Positions 1-8,498 of a DNA stretch of 64,000 nucleotides are shown piece by piece; within the stretch, counting starts at the first letter, position 1; every line of letters starts with the position of its first letter. The DNA comes from Romeriopsis navalis LEGE 11480 (GTDB lineage Bacteria; Cyanobacteriota; Cyanobacteriia; Leptolyngbyales; Leptolyngbyaceae), in the NCBI RefSeq assembly GCF_015207035.1, contig NZ_JADEXQ010000006.1:1-64000 (forward strand), read 5' to 3'. Made by a program: the position numbers and the translations under genes. The notes beneath the pieces were generated by a model that saw nothing but the letters and a program-made list of their open reading frames with translations, did not search any database and was not told where the DNA came from.

Positions 1-115
1 GGTGCAAGAATTTAGTCAAAAACTTTGAGTGGACCCTCGAACATGCCAGAGCCAAGCTCAATCTCTGTTTCATTCGCTTGATGCTCAAACGACTCGCTAA
101 CACATAGATCTCAAA
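1..115 (+). mobile_element. right end of an insertion sequence (partial)
   Basis: The first ~110 bases carry the 3' end of a transposase reading frame that stops at 105-107. An integrase gene on the opposite strand loses its homology to other integrases at about the same place. The simplest reading is an IS whose right end lies near 105-125 and whose body extends left of the window. The exact boundary, terminal inverted repeat and target duplication cannot be fixed without the other end. Confidence 0.5.
3..107 (+). CDS. IS transposase, C-terminal fragment (5' end outside window)
   Basis: Reading frame 3 is open from the window edge to a TAG at 105-107 and gives 34 residues. The tail contains NLVKNFEWTLEHARAKLN followed by LCFIRLMLKRLA. 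Tails of this kind (a basic 'NLVKNFE..' stretch followed by 'LCFIRLMLKRLA') are characteristic of DDE transposases of the IS4/IS5 superfamily common in cyanobacteria. The catalytic residues are not in the window, so the family is inferred from the tail only. The gene is partial because it begins before base 1. It runs towards, and probably into, the integrase remnant on the minus strand. Confidence 0.55.
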   Translation, partial: CKNLVKNFEWTLEHARAKLNLCFIRLMLKRLANT

Positions 116-411
116 TGGGTTCTATACTCGTAGAAGCGCTGGAATAGCATCACCGGGTCGATGGTTGTATTCCTTGAGGGTGATGCGCCACAGTACTTAG
201 CCAATGTGGGGTCGTAGTTCCCTGTAATCAGGTCAGCCTCGATTTGGTTGGCTTTGGCCTCAGCAACTTTACGCGCGAGCGCCGTGTCGTACATCTTCAA
301 GTAGAGGGTTTTCCGGTTCCCCGCATAGGACCAGCGCAACCGGAGATTACCCCGATCGTTTTCAACCTTGACTCGCTGTTTTGCCTGGCCCATGCTGTCT
401 ACCCATGTCAT
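97..411 (-). pseudogene. tyrosine-recombinase (integrase) N-terminal fragment, truncated by an IS
   Basis: The 104-residue product starts with MGQAKQRVKVEND (from the second Met at 393; the first Met is at 411) and continues with LRLRWSYAGNRKTLYL. This is the Arm-type DNA-binding N-terminus of cyanobacterial phage/island integrases. A normal enzyme is about 350-420 residues, with core-binding and catalytic domains carrying the R-H-R-Y residues. None of these are present. The reading frame dies at 97-99 inside the IS tail, so the gene was probably interrupted by the insertion. It lies about 150 bp beyond the 3' end of tRNA-Val, the usual attachment target of such integrases. I infer a decayed integrative element extending left of the window. 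Confidence 0.7.
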
Positions 412-537
412 CTTCGTCTACCAATTCGCTACCAATGGTAGGGGATAGATCGGTTTAACTCTGACCAAAGATGACCCAGGTTGGCAAAAAAAGTTAACTG
501 CAGTTGTCGTACATGGATACTGCTAGATACAACGAAA

Positions 538-553
538 CCCCCACTATGGAGGG
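538..553 (-). terminator. weak hairpin after tRNA-Val
   Basis: On the minus strand a CCCTC/GGGGG stem (with one G-U pair) is followed by TTT. It lies 12 bases past the tRNA 3' end and could terminate the tRNA transcript. The stem is only five pairs, so the call is tentative. Confidence 0.3.
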
Positions 554-564
554 CTTACAAGATA

Positions 565-636
<72 letters not shown>

Positions 637-843
637 GGGCATGCCTGAATTACTCAAGCGCCTAAACAATATAGCGAACTGTGTTTATTTCGTCTACTAA
701 CTGGGGCAAAAAACGATTGTCCTGAGAATTTTCCGTACCAGATGTTTGGGCGGAATGCCCCAGTCGCGACTGTTTTGAAGTTAACCGATGTGAGTTGAAC
801 CAGGGATTTTGGCTGATCTGGAAATATTTTAAGTACAAACGTA

Positions 844-873
844 TTGACAAGATCTGTCCCCACTTGCTAACGT
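844..873 (+). promoter_or_regulatory. candidate promoter / palindromic region upstream of the ParM-like gene
   Basis: TTGACA at 844-849 is followed, after 18 bases, by TAACGT at 868-873, a weak -10 match. The same stretch holds an inverted pair CTAACGT (867-873) / ACGTTAG (912-918) around GTACTTATGTAC (872-883). In parMRC-type loci the partner protein binds repeats upstream of parM, so this is the natural place for such a site. No clean iterated repeat is visible. Confidence 0.3.
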
Positions 874-1001
874 ACTTATGTACTAATGGGTCGAAATGAA
901 TGCAAGCGGGGACGTTAGTTGACTATCTGGTGTTTCAGCTGAAGCGGCTATTTGCTCCCCATCACTGGCGACTTGCCAATCACCATAGGAGAGAAATTCC
1001 C

Positions 1002-2048
1002 ATGACTGCGATGCAAACACGTCCGCAAGAACAAGCCAAGCCAAGTAAGAAAACATCGCTAATCGCTGAACCGGGTTTAATGCGAACGGTCGCCTTGGAC
1101 GCCGGTAATTATGATTTGAAGTATTGGGATGGCATCGGCAATCCGAGTGCAGTGCGATCGATGCGGTATCAGTTGCCCACGGGCCGTGATCCGGTCAAAT
1201 TCAATGATAGTTCGCCATTGGTCGAATTGGCTGATGGTACGCGGTACCACTTTGGTATGCAAGCCTATAAATATCGCCGTCAGCAACAAACGGTGGTCGA
1301 GAACAAAGTTGATTTGTCGAAGTTGCATCTTTACGCTTGCTTAGAGCCAGGGCCGCTAGAAGATGGTCTGTGTCGTTTATCGGTGAACCTCCACGTTTCC
1401 ACTCCCGAACCGGAACGACACCGCAAGCTGATTAAGGAGCAATTATTGGGATATCACGAATTTACCCGGAATGAAATTCCATTTGAAGTCACCGTCGAGC
1501 GGGTCGAAGTGGAGCGGGAGGGCCTGGGGGCCTATCGGACCGCACAACGGATGGGGCTGATTCCGGATACGGGCTACACGATCGTGATTGACCTCGGTGG
1601 TGGCACCTGGTTGAGTCGGTTGATTGATTCCGATGGGGAAGTGATTGATGAAAATGTGATGGATCGTGGTGGTTCCTATGATTTAGCCACCTCAATCAGC
1701 TTTGATAAGCGTTTAGCCAATGCCCTGGGGACAACCGCTGATCCGGGCATTATTATGGATGGATTTCGCAGTGGTCATGTCTACGCTGATACCGGGCATG
1801 GTTGGGAAGACTGGCTCGATGAGTATTTAGACTCTTGGTATAAGAATATCTTCCGCATGGTGAAGTCACAGTACACACCATTTATGCCGAGAGTGACGCG
1901 GTTTTTGGTGACGGGTGGGAGTTCCCATTTGATTGCCGATCGGTTTGCTGGGTTCCCATTGTTTGCGGTGATGCCGGACCCCCAGTTTGCCAATGTTCGT
2001 GGTCTTTATCCTGTGGAGGAACTACAGCTATGCATGACAACAAATTAA
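1002..2048 (+). CDS. ParM/StbA-like actin-family ATPase
   Basis: An actin-fold ATPase of 348 residues. Phosphate-1 motif VALDAGNYDLKYW lies near residues 29-41. Phosphate-2 motif IVIDLGGGTWLSRLID is near 195-210 and adenosine motif FLVTGGSSHLI near 305-315. This D-x-G-N-x-x-x-K signature is that of ParM/StbA filament-forming partition proteins rather than of MreB or Hsp70. The start is placed at ATG 1002 because AGGAGA lies at 987-992. The frame is open up to 900 but has no comparable ribosome site there. The gene overlaps the next one by 19 bases, as in two-gene partition operons. ParM proteins polymerise with ATP and push plasmids apart. A role on a chromosome beside an integrase remnant is unknown and may reflect an integrated plasmid or element. 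Confidence 0.8.
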   Translation: MTAMQTRPQEQAKPSKKTSLIAEPGLMRTVALDAGNYDLKYWDGIGNPSAVRSMRYQLPTGRDPVKFNDSSPLVELADGTRYHFGMQAYKYRRQQQTVVENKVDLSKLHLYACLEPGPLEDGLCRLSVNLHVSTPEPERHRKLIKEQLLGYHEFTRNEIPFEVTVERVEVEREGLGAYRTAQRMGLIPDTGYTIVIDLGGGTWLSRLIDSDGEVIDENVMDRGGSYDLATSISFDKRLANALGTTADPGIIMDGFRSGHVYADTGHGWEDWLDEYLDSWYKNIFRMVKSQYTPFMPRVTRFLVTGGSSHLIADRFAGFPLFAVMPDPQFANVRGLYPVEELQLCMTTN

Positions 2049-2356
2049 GACTCAGCCCGGATGTGATTAATAAAGCTGAGGAGATTGCGGAGACCTGGGG
2101 ACTGAAAAATGCGCGGGCGGCGATCGAAGCGGTATTTCGGAAATATGCCGATGATTATCAATATGGTCGGCAGCCAATGATGGCGATGTTTTCCGAGATG
2201 CAAATGCAAGCCATGTCCATGGGCGACGCGGCAACGATGATGCCCGCAACTGTGCCGGCTGTGCCGACCGCGCCCCCGGTGCGGGAACCGATTGCAGTGG
2301 CTGCACCAACAAGTTGTAAAGCCTTGAACGAGCTGGACGATCTGCTTGGTCTATAG
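2030..2356 (+). CDS. small ribbon-helix-helix-like partner of the ParM-like protein
   Basis: The product has 108 residues. Residues 5-42 (KLRLSPDV, then two helices ending AVFRKYADDY) have the strand-helix-helix spacing of a ribbon-helix-helix DNA-binding domain. A Met/Ala/Pro-rich linker follows, then a short acidic C-terminal helix (LNELDDLLGL). In ParR of R1-type plasmids the N-terminal RHH binds centromere repeats and a C-terminal helix contacts the ParM filament end, and this layout matches. The start ATG lies inside the 3' end of the ATPase gene, preceded by GGAGG around 2013. A strong terminator follows. The family name is inferred from position and architecture, not from recognised sequence identity. 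Confidence 0.6.
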   Translation: MHDNKLRLSPDVINKAEEIAETWGLKNARAAIEAVFRKYADDYQYGRQPMMAMFSEMQMQAMSMGDAATMMPATVPAVPTAPPVREPIAVAAPTSCKALNELDDLLGL

Positions 2357-2412
2357 TGTGTCCTGCCACATCAATTGTGTTTCCTGCAGAGAAAATTTGG
2401 TGTTAACATTTT

Positions 2413-2443
2413 GTCAGGCTAGTGTTTATTAGCCTGACTTTTT
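2413..2443 (+). terminator. intrinsic terminator of the parM-like operon
   Basis: A perfect 9-bp stem GTCAGGCTA/TAGCCTGAC with an 8-base loop is followed directly by TTTTT. It lies 57 bases after the small partner gene and just before the end of the convergent gene at 2458. Confidence 0.85.
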
Positions 2444-2457
2444 ATCGACTTACTCTT

Positions 2458-3003
2458 TTAGTAAATTCTGATTCTGTGGGCTAAATTACAGCATTCACAG
2501 TCACTGCCAAGATGTTTGCCGAATGACAGTAACAGCGCGATCGGTTGCGTTTTTGAAGAGCTGAGAATTTTGCTTTGTACAGCAGTAGTGAGGTAGGGCT
2601 GTTCTGGCTCATACTGTTTGCCCGTAATCCGAGTGCCATCAAAGCAGCCAAGATTAAATTCATATTTGCCCTGCCGCAGTACATTGACGCTGTTTCCCTG
2701 CTGGATATTTTGGGCGATTGCTTGCTGAAAGCCGAGTTGAGCAAATTTAGTAATGCGTAAATACGCGACATTAACGGTTTCGTCCCAGATTTTTGTTTCG
2801 CGGGTAACCAGGTAGCCACAAACGACAGTGTCAAATTCGTCATCGCCAAACATGCCATAGCGTTCGCTGCGCTTTAGCTTGAGATCACTCCGTTGGGTGA
2901 AGTTGCAGGGATTGGCCGCTTGGGTTTGGGTCTGAACGCTACTGGTTAAACCGAAGGCGATCGCTACGAATAGACTAATGCTGAAAAAGCGCAGAACTTG
3001 CAT
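2458..3003 (-). CDS. secreted hypothetical protein
   Basis: A 181-residue product with a clear signal peptide (basic start MQVLRFF, hydrophobic core, AxA-type site near TQAANP at about residue 30). The mature part has five cysteines, two of them in a CECC cluster near the C-terminus, suggesting disulfides in the periplasm. A YGYLVTRETKIWDE-like middle and 'LGCFDGTRITGKQYEP' are visible, but I do not recognise a family. The gene converges on the parM-like operon and is divergent from moaE. Function unknown. Confidence 0.6.
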   Translation of the reverse strand: MQVLRFFSISLFVAIAFGLTSSVQTQTQAANPCNFTQRSDLKLKRSERYGMFGDDEFDTVVCGYLVTRETKIWDETVNVAYLRITKFAQLGFQQAIAQNIQQGNSVNVLRQGKYEFNLGCFDGTRITGKQYEPEQPYLTTAVQSKILSSSKTQPIALLLSFGKHLGSDCECCNLAHRIRIY

Positions 3004-3238
3004 AATGGCTTTAAATTGAAAACTATTCCGTCATTTGAGGTCGATGTGTGGAAGATGAATCACTACACAATCATTCAATTCAGTCGTAAGCCGGAGTGAC
3101 GCCATGCTGATTGGCCTAGTTTCATCAAACTACAAACTTCTGGGACAATGCTATAAAGATTTCCTTTAGCTTGTCTGGAGGAATTTTGTCTGGAAAAATT
3201 GTTGTGTTGTGGGCGGAATGCCTAAGGATGACTTGGTT

Positions 3239-3751
3239 ATGACCCAGGGACCCAATGTTTTACCAGACTTCAAAGCCCCACCGGCCAATATTGCGCGATA
3301 CGCAGGCGATCAGTTGCAGATGACGTTTGCGCCCCTGTCCTTAGATGCGGCTTATCGTGCGGCGGATGACGGGGCCAACGGTGCGATTGTTGTGATGAGT
3401 GGCATGGTCCGGAATAAAACGGATGAGCGATCGGTAATCTGTTTGGAGTACCAGGCCTACGACCCCATGGCCCTGCGGGTGTTTCAGCAAATTGCGGCGG
3501 ATGTCCGGCAACAGTGGCCGGATGTCACCCACGTGGTGATTATGCATCGGACGGGCAAGTTGGTAATTGGTGAAATTAGTGTGCTGGTTGCGGTTGGGGC
3601 GCCCCACCGGCGTGAAGCCTTTGCCGCCTGTCAGTATGCGATCGATACGCTAAAGCACAATGCCCCAATTTGGAAAAAAGAGCATTGGGCGGATGGATCG
3701 AGTTCCTGGGTAAATATTGGTGATTGTGAACGACTTGATCCACCGAGCTAG
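3239..3751 (+). CDS. moaE: molybdopterin synthase catalytic subunit MoaE
   Basis: MoaE, with the small subunit MoaD, inserts two sulfurs into cyclic pyranopterin monophosphate to make molybdopterin in the cytoplasm. Family signatures are clear: GAIVVMSGMVRN, LEYQAYDPMA, MHRTGKLVIGEISVLVAV, PHRREAFAACQYAIDTLK and the C-terminal APIWKKEHWADGSS-W, which holds the catalytic lysines. Start choice is uncertain. ATG 3239 has AAGGA at 3224-3228. ATG 3218 and GTG 3209 are in-frame alternatives that add 7 or 10 residues to a non-conserved N-terminus. At 170 residues it is slightly longer than the typical 150. No moaD or other moa gene is adjacent. Confidence 0.92.
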   Translation: MTQGPNVLPDFKAPPANIARYAGDQLQMTFAPLSLDAAYRAADDGANGAIVVMSGMVRNKTDERSVICLEYQAYDPMALRVFQQIAADVRQQWPDVTHVVIMHRTGKLVIGEISVLVAVGAPHRREAFAACQYAIDTLKHNAPIWKKEHWADGSSSWVNIGDCERLDPPS

Positions 3752-4085
3752 CTGGGTGTCGATCATCGATAGGTCTGTGTGACGGACGATCGCCGGTAAT
3801 TGGTGCACCGCAAGCATGGCGCGGAGTATGTCGCAATTCCGTAAAAATCCTGGTAATTATGACAACTTTCTATAGCTGGTGATACGTTTAATGATCACCA
3901 AACACGTCGTAATTATCGGTTTAAGTGCTTATTTTGACCAAATTTCTGCCATTTTGTCCCGTAGCATTTTCGGAGAAAGTCGGTATAAATTAATGATGGT
4001 CAATGATCTTTGCGAATTCCAGTCATGGCTTGAATGACGGAGTTCCGCCTATTCGTTGTTGCAATTATTTTCGTGTGAAACTGTT
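3752..4085. other. intergenic region before the DUF4912 gene
   Basis: This gap of about 330 bases has no convincing reading frame or hairpin. It must hold the promoter of the long downstream gene, but I see no clear -35/-10 pair. Confidence 0.4.
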
Positions 4086-7000
4086 ATGCCGCTCAAATCC
4101 TCGCCTCGACTTCAGTTTTCCCTGGTATTGGCATTGGCGGGTTTGGCGATACCCGTTGGGCTAATCGCACCGTCATCCGTACAGGCAGTTTCAGAACCAG
4201 AAGTAAAGACATCACCGGCGGTAACCGCTCCGCTGAAGGTGCGAATTGATGGCTCGGGCAGCATGGCCGGGATTAATGCGACGTTGCAAGAAACGTTTGC
4301 GAAACAGAATCCGAATGGTCAAGTTGTCGCTCAAGTAAATGGGACGACTGCGGGCCTCCAAGCGCTCCGCGATGGGAAAGTTGATTTGGCGGCGATCGGT
4401 CGCGATTTAACTGAGGCAGAGACAGCAGAAGGGTTGGTTGCGATCCCGATTAAGCGGGAAAAAATTGCCATGTTGGTCGGCGATTATAACGCCTATGACG
4501 GTAATACAACGATTGATCAGTTTGCGAATATGTTTCGCGGGGTGATTACCAATTGGTCGGAAATTGAAGAGAAGTTAGATGTGCCGGTCCGGTTTATTGA
4601 TCATCCGGAAGACAGTGATACACGTCTTGCCCTGAGTCGCTATGCGGCTTTTCGGTCGTCGGCGTTTGAGAATGGTGTGACCACGGAACGCTTACCGGAC
4701 GAAAAAACGGAGTCCTTAGTGAAGGCGCTGGGGAATGATGGCATTAGTTATCTCGTAATCAGTCAAGCCCGCAATTTGCCGGGCACGCGCATTTTGTTTA
4801 TGCACAAAACTTTGCCGGATAATCCCAATTACCCATTTTCGCAGGGATTTTCCTACGTTTATCGTCGGGGACAACTCACGCCTGCGGCCAAAGCCTTTCT
4901 CAAAAGTCTGAATCAGCCAGAGGCGATCGAGACTTTGCGCTATTCCACGGTGCCAGGCGTCGATATTTTGTTGCCAAACGATCCCGCTATCAACGCTGCG
5001 TTAGCGGATCAGCCAGGGGTAACTGCGGTGCCATCCACTGACGCTGCTGCTGCAGCGACCAGCACAACGGCGGTGAAAGCGGGTACAGATGCAGGTGGTG
5101 TGTATAGCAATCACCCTCAGCCGGATGCGGCACCTTGGTGGTGGCTGTTGCCGGTGGCTGCTGGGGTGGCTGCCGTCGTGGCTTTCAAAGCCAAGCGCGG
5201 TGCGGGCGGTGTGGTGCCTCCTGGCAGTATCGATGCTTCAACCGCCGTGGGAAAAGTGACGCCAATTGCGGCATCAGGTAAGTCGACAGTGATGGTGCCG
5301 TCAACGCCGAATGCGCCAACTGCGCCTGCCTCTGATCTAACGCCACCGAATGGGGGAACGGCGATGGCGCCGCCGCCGGAAACAGGCGCAGCGAATCTAT
5401 CAGATCCCCCCAGCGGCGCGGCTGGACAACTGAACCTGCCAGGTGTGGGCGTGGTGGCGGCGGGCGGCGCGGCACTGGGCGGCTTAACGGGCGATCAGAT
5501 AGCTGATCAGGCCACTGATCCAAACGCGATTGATGGCAATGAAGTGGCGGCAGCCGATGCATCGGCGGTGGTCGATGCTGCGACGGTGAGTGAGCATGCT
5601 GCAGACGATCGGGATACGGCCGATACCGCGGTGCCGGGTCAGTTAAAGATGCCTGGATTGGGTGGATTGGCAGCTGGCGCAGCGGGTGTGGCGGCTGCGG
5701 GTGTGGCCGTCGGTGCTGGGATACTGGGGCAGGAAAAAACATCGGATAAACCGGCGGATGCCGAGCAAGATAGTTCGTCGACCAGTGGGCCGGACTCAAG
5801 TGCCTTGGATGCGCCGGATGCGACAACTCCGGTTGCTCCGGTAGAGTCAACTGTGGTGCCAGCGGCGATGACTCCGGACGATCGTGCAAACGATCCGGCG
5901 GCGAAACAAACGCCGCCTGTGACGGCACCAGATGTCGCTGCGGCTGATCCGACGATTGTTTCCGCGCAGATGGATAATCGCCCCTTGGGAATCGGTGGTT
6001 TAGCGGCCGGTGCCGCTGGGATTGCTGCCGCCGGCGTTGCGGCTGGTGCTGGCATGCTAGGCCGTAAAACTGATCAAAATGCGAATGCGGCGGATTCTGC
6101 GAATGCGAATGCAGCCGAGCCTGATCCAGCGATGGCGGATGATACCGCGACTGAGCGTCGGATGGAATTCCCTGGTGCAGCGATCGATAATCCGTCCGTG
6201 GATGACCACGGGGTTGCGGGACGCCGCCTTGACTCCGACGTTTCCACCGCTGGAACGGTGCTGCCCGATGCGGATATTGCGACGGATGGGACAACATTCC
6301 AGCCCATTACGCAGTTGCCCGCTGATACACAGTCGCCAATGCCAACGGAGGAATCAGACATCCCTTTTGGCCAGGGGCATGATGCGGCAACGGTTGATCG
6401 CGCCGATCGCCAAGCCACGTTGCCCCGTCTTCGTGATATGACGACTGATACCAGTGTGTCTGATGTCAGTGCGCCTGATGATACCAGTGGATCAGTGGCG
6501 GTTGCGACAGCCACATCTGAACCAAATGGTGCAGGTGCGGCGATCGCCGGTTTTGGCGTTGCGGGTTTAGGCGCGGCGGCGTTGCGGAGTTCTGCTCAGC
6601 AACAGGCGGGCGAACAGTCAGATAGTCTGTCCCAAACGAATGTCGAAGCGACGAAATATGATGTCGGTCAAGCTGATCCGGCTACGGCCGCTTCGCGTTT
6701 TTCCAGCACCGATATGAATGCGGCGGCCTTAGCGGATGTCGATGATGACTTACCGGATTTGCCCGATGGGTATGGCGACCCGCGAATTGTGCTAATCCCG
6801 CGTGATCCGCAGTGGGCCTATGCTTACTGGGATGTGCCAGAGGAAATGCGGCGGCCGTTACGGGCTCAGGGAGGTAAGCAGTTGGCCCTGCGTTTATACG
6901 ATGTGACTGACGTTCAGGACAATAATTATCAACCCCACAGCATGGTGCAACATGCTGTGGATGAGTTGGCCCAGAATTGGTATTTAGAAATTCCCGTCAG

Positions 7001-7685
7001 CGATCGTGACTACCTGGTGGAGCTGGGCTATGTGGCTGATGCCGACGAATGGTTGAGTTTGGTGCGATCGAATAGTGTGCGGATTCCACCGGTTTATCCA
7101 TCGGATTGGGTGGATGACCAAATGGTGTCGATCGATTGGGATGAGTCGCTGCAGGGGCGCAAGTTTGGCAATCTGGAAATTGCCGCGCAGCCAGCGGCGG
7201 CGACCCTACACGAAACGATGTTTGATCTATCTCAGCCCAGTATGACGGCTCCGGGGTCACAGTTTGGCTCGATGCCGATGGCCCAAGCGGGCGCGCTGAG
7301 TTCCTACATTTTCCCATCCGGGGTTGGTCAGTGGGCGATGCCGACGGAATCGGGGGTGAATATGTCGGGGATGGGCTGGTTCTCTGGGACGCTGCCCGCG
7401 TCGCGGCAACGCCAGTTTTGGTTAGTGGCCGATGCCGAATTGATTGTCTATGGGGCCACCGAACCCGATGCCACCGTGACGATCGCCGGTGAACCGATTC
7501 GTCTCAGCCCCGATGGTACATTCCGTTTGCAGATGTCCTTCCAGGATGGTCAGTTAGATTTCCCGATTATGGCCGTGGCAACGGATGGCGAGCAGATGCG
7601 GCAAGTCCACTTGCGCTTCGAGCGTCAAACTCCATTGCGGGAGACGAATACGAAGGCAGAAGCGCAGCCCGAAGATTTGGATTAG
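4086..7685 (+). CDS. long PBP-like / DUF4912 membrane-anchored protein
   Basis: A 1199-residue protein with an unusual domain order. A signal peptide (MPLKSSPRL.., hydrophobic core, VQA near residue 35) is followed by a phosphate-binding-protein-like domain at about 45-310 (IDGSGSMAGINATLQE, then DGKVDLAAIGRDLTEAE). A membrane segment WWWLLPVAAGVAAVVAF lies near 349-366. About 500 residues of Ala/Gly/Asp/Pro-rich low complexity follow, containing four Gly/Ala hydrophobic segments near 448, 518, 631 and 813. A DUF4912 domain lies at about 895-1010 (PRDPQWAYAYWDVPEE), and an Ig-like C-terminal domain at about 1110-1180 (FWLVADAELIVYGATEP). DUF4912 proteins are common in cyanobacteria and of unknown function. 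ATG 4086 is preferred to TTG 4056 because the signal peptide then starts correctly. It is a single-gene unit ending in a strong terminator. Envelope localisation is inferred. Confidence 0.8.
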   Translation: MPLKSSPRLQFSLVLALAGLAIPVGLIAPSSVQAVSEPEVKTSPAVTAPLKVRIDGSGSMAGINATLQETFAKQNPNGQVVAQVNGTTAGLQALRDGKVDLAAIGRDLTEAETAEGLVAIPIKREKIAMLVGDYNAYDGNTTIDQFANMFRGVITNWSEIEEKLDVPVRFIDHPEDSDTRLALSRYAAFRSSAFENGVTTERLPDEKTESLVKALGNDGISYLVISQARNLPGTRILFMHKTLPDNPNYPFSQGFSYVYRRGQLTPAAKAFLKSLNQPEAIETLRYSTVPGVDILLPNDPAINAALADQPGVTAVPSTDAAAAATSTTAVKAGTDAGGVYSNHPQPDAAPWWWLLPVAAGVAAVVAFKAKRGAGGVVPPGSIDASTAVGKVTPIAASGKSTVMVPSTPNAPTAPASDLTPPNGGTAMAPPPETGAANLSDPPSGAAGQLNLPGVGVVAAGGAALGGLTGDQIADQATDPNAIDGNEVAAADASAVVDAATVSEHAADDRDTADTAVPGQLKMPGLGGLAAGAAGVAAAGVAVGAGILGQEKTSDKPADAEQDSSSTSGPDSSALDAPDATTPVAPVESTVVPAAMTPDDRANDPAAKQTPPVTAPDVAAADPTIVSAQMDNRPLGIGGLAAGAAGIAAAGVAAGAGMLGRKTDQNANAADSANANAAEPDPAMADDTATERRMEFPGAAIDNPSVDDHGVAGRRLDSDVSTAGTVLPDADIATDGTTFQPITQLPADTQSPMPTEESDIPFGQGHDAATVDRADRQATLPRLRDMTTDTSVSDVSAPDDTSGSVAVATATSEPNGAGAAIAGFGVAGLGAAALRSSAQQQAGEQSDSLSQTNVEATKYDVGQADPATAASRFSSTDMNAAALADVDDDLPDLPDGYGDPRIVLIPRDPQWAYAYWDVPEEMRRPLRAQGGKQLALRLYDVTDVQDNNYQPHSMVQHAVDELAQNWYLEIPVSDRDYLVELGYVADADEWLSLVRSNSVRIPPVYPSDWVDDQMVSIDWDESLQGRKFGNLEIAAQPAAATLHETMFDLSQPSMTAPGSQFGSMPMAQAGALSSYIFPSGVGQWAMPTESGVNMSGMGWFSGTLPASRQRQFWLVADAELIVYGATEPDATVTIAGEPIRLSPDGTFRLQMSFQDGQLDFPIMAVATDGEQMRQVHLRFERQTPLRETNTKAEAQPEDLD

Positions 7686-7704
7686 TCAGGTGGGACAAGC
7701 GACT

Positions 7705-7753
7705 AACTACTGTGACGTAATTGGCCCCTGGAGCTGATTACGTCACAGTAGTT
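7705..7753. terminator. bidirectional terminator, perfect 17-bp stem
   Basis: A perfect inverted repeat (7705-7721 against 7737-7753, arms beginning AACTACTGTGACG) with a 15-base loop lies between two convergent genes. It ends seven bases before the stop of the minus-strand gene. It has short T runs only, but the stem is long enough to serve both directions. Confidence 0.75.
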
Positions 7754-7759
7754 TGTGGT

Positions 7760-8161
7760 CTAGCACAGTTGGTTTAGACGATGATGATAGCCTGGACGCC
7801 TATCGTTCCTCACATCGGCGATGATCGGCGGGGCTTGGTCAATCAGAATATTGATGGTTAATCCTGTGCGGCTATCCCAAAAGGTATGGTCTCCACTCTC
7901 ATGGAGTTGGGTACAGCGCTGTCCCACAAAGACCTGGACAAACTTGGCATATCCCGCTGGACTGAGCTGCAATCCCACAATTTCGGTGCTGTCGCCGGCG
8001 GGTGTCGGTAAGTAATTCAGATTATTTAGCACCTTATAAGCGATATCGGCCTGGATGAGGCTATCCAGGAGGCGCGGTAAATTGCCACAACTAGCAGTCT
8101 GGTAGTAAACCGACTGGGGCGAAGACGCATTGACCATACTTGCAATTAACAAAGCATTCAA
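7760..8161 (-). CDS. hypothetical protein, probably exported
   Basis: A 133-codon frame opening with a TTG (8161). The codons just upstream remain open and encode a hydrophobic run (YLAVIWLNALLIASMVNA), so the true start is probably further upstream and the protein probably has a signal peptide. No ATG or GTG is obvious there. The body contains two Cys and motifs such as LSPAGYAKFVQVFVGQRC and FWDSRTGLTINILIDQ. I do not recognise the family. It ends at the shared terminator with the DUF4912 gene. Confidence 0.5.
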   Translation of the reverse strand: MNALLIASMVNASSPQSVYYQTASCGNLPRLLDSLIQADIAYKVLNNLNYLPTPAGDSTEIVGLQLSPAGYAKFVQVFVGQRCTQLHESGDHTFWDSRTGLTINILIDQAPPIIADVRNDRRPGYHHRLNQLC

Positions 8162-8498
8162 CCAAATTACGGCGAGGTAACAATCAACTGTGTTGGGTCT
8201 GAAAGCAAGATGTGTTGGTGAATCAAGTGTTCTAGCTGGCGGGTGAAGGCCAGAACTGTTTGTATATAAACACTTTTGGCTCGAATTATCACTTTACTTT
8301 ACCAGGGTTGACATAGAGCACCACCTCTCCCGATCGGAGGATTTTTGTCAAAATCGCTAGGGGTTTATCCGGATTTGAGCCGCGACATATGACGGATAAT
8401 GCACACCTGGATCAGGCTAGAGTGCCCGCCCGTGTTATCTTTGATTGCAGATAAATCGTGGTTTAGGTGCCCTTGCGGGTGCGACTTGAGAAATTCCT
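8162..8498. other. intergenic region between divergent genes
   Basis: About 340 bases between divergent genes. TTGACA occurs at 8308-8313, but no matching -10 lies at the usual distance. Part of it is probably the true 5' end of the minus-strand hypothetical gene. Confidence 0.35.

Noticed and set aside
654-863. Short minus-strand frames between tRNA-Val and the ParM-like gene
   Set aside because: No ribosome site or recognisable feature. The region is better explained as promoter/centromere-like DNA for the downstream operon.
5185-6297. Long minus-strand open frame (370 codons) opposite the DUF4912 gene
   Set aside because: It lies wholly inside the low-complexity, GC-rich part of a real plus-strand gene. 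Its product is Pro/His/Ser/Arg-rich with no domain, as expected for a shadow frame.
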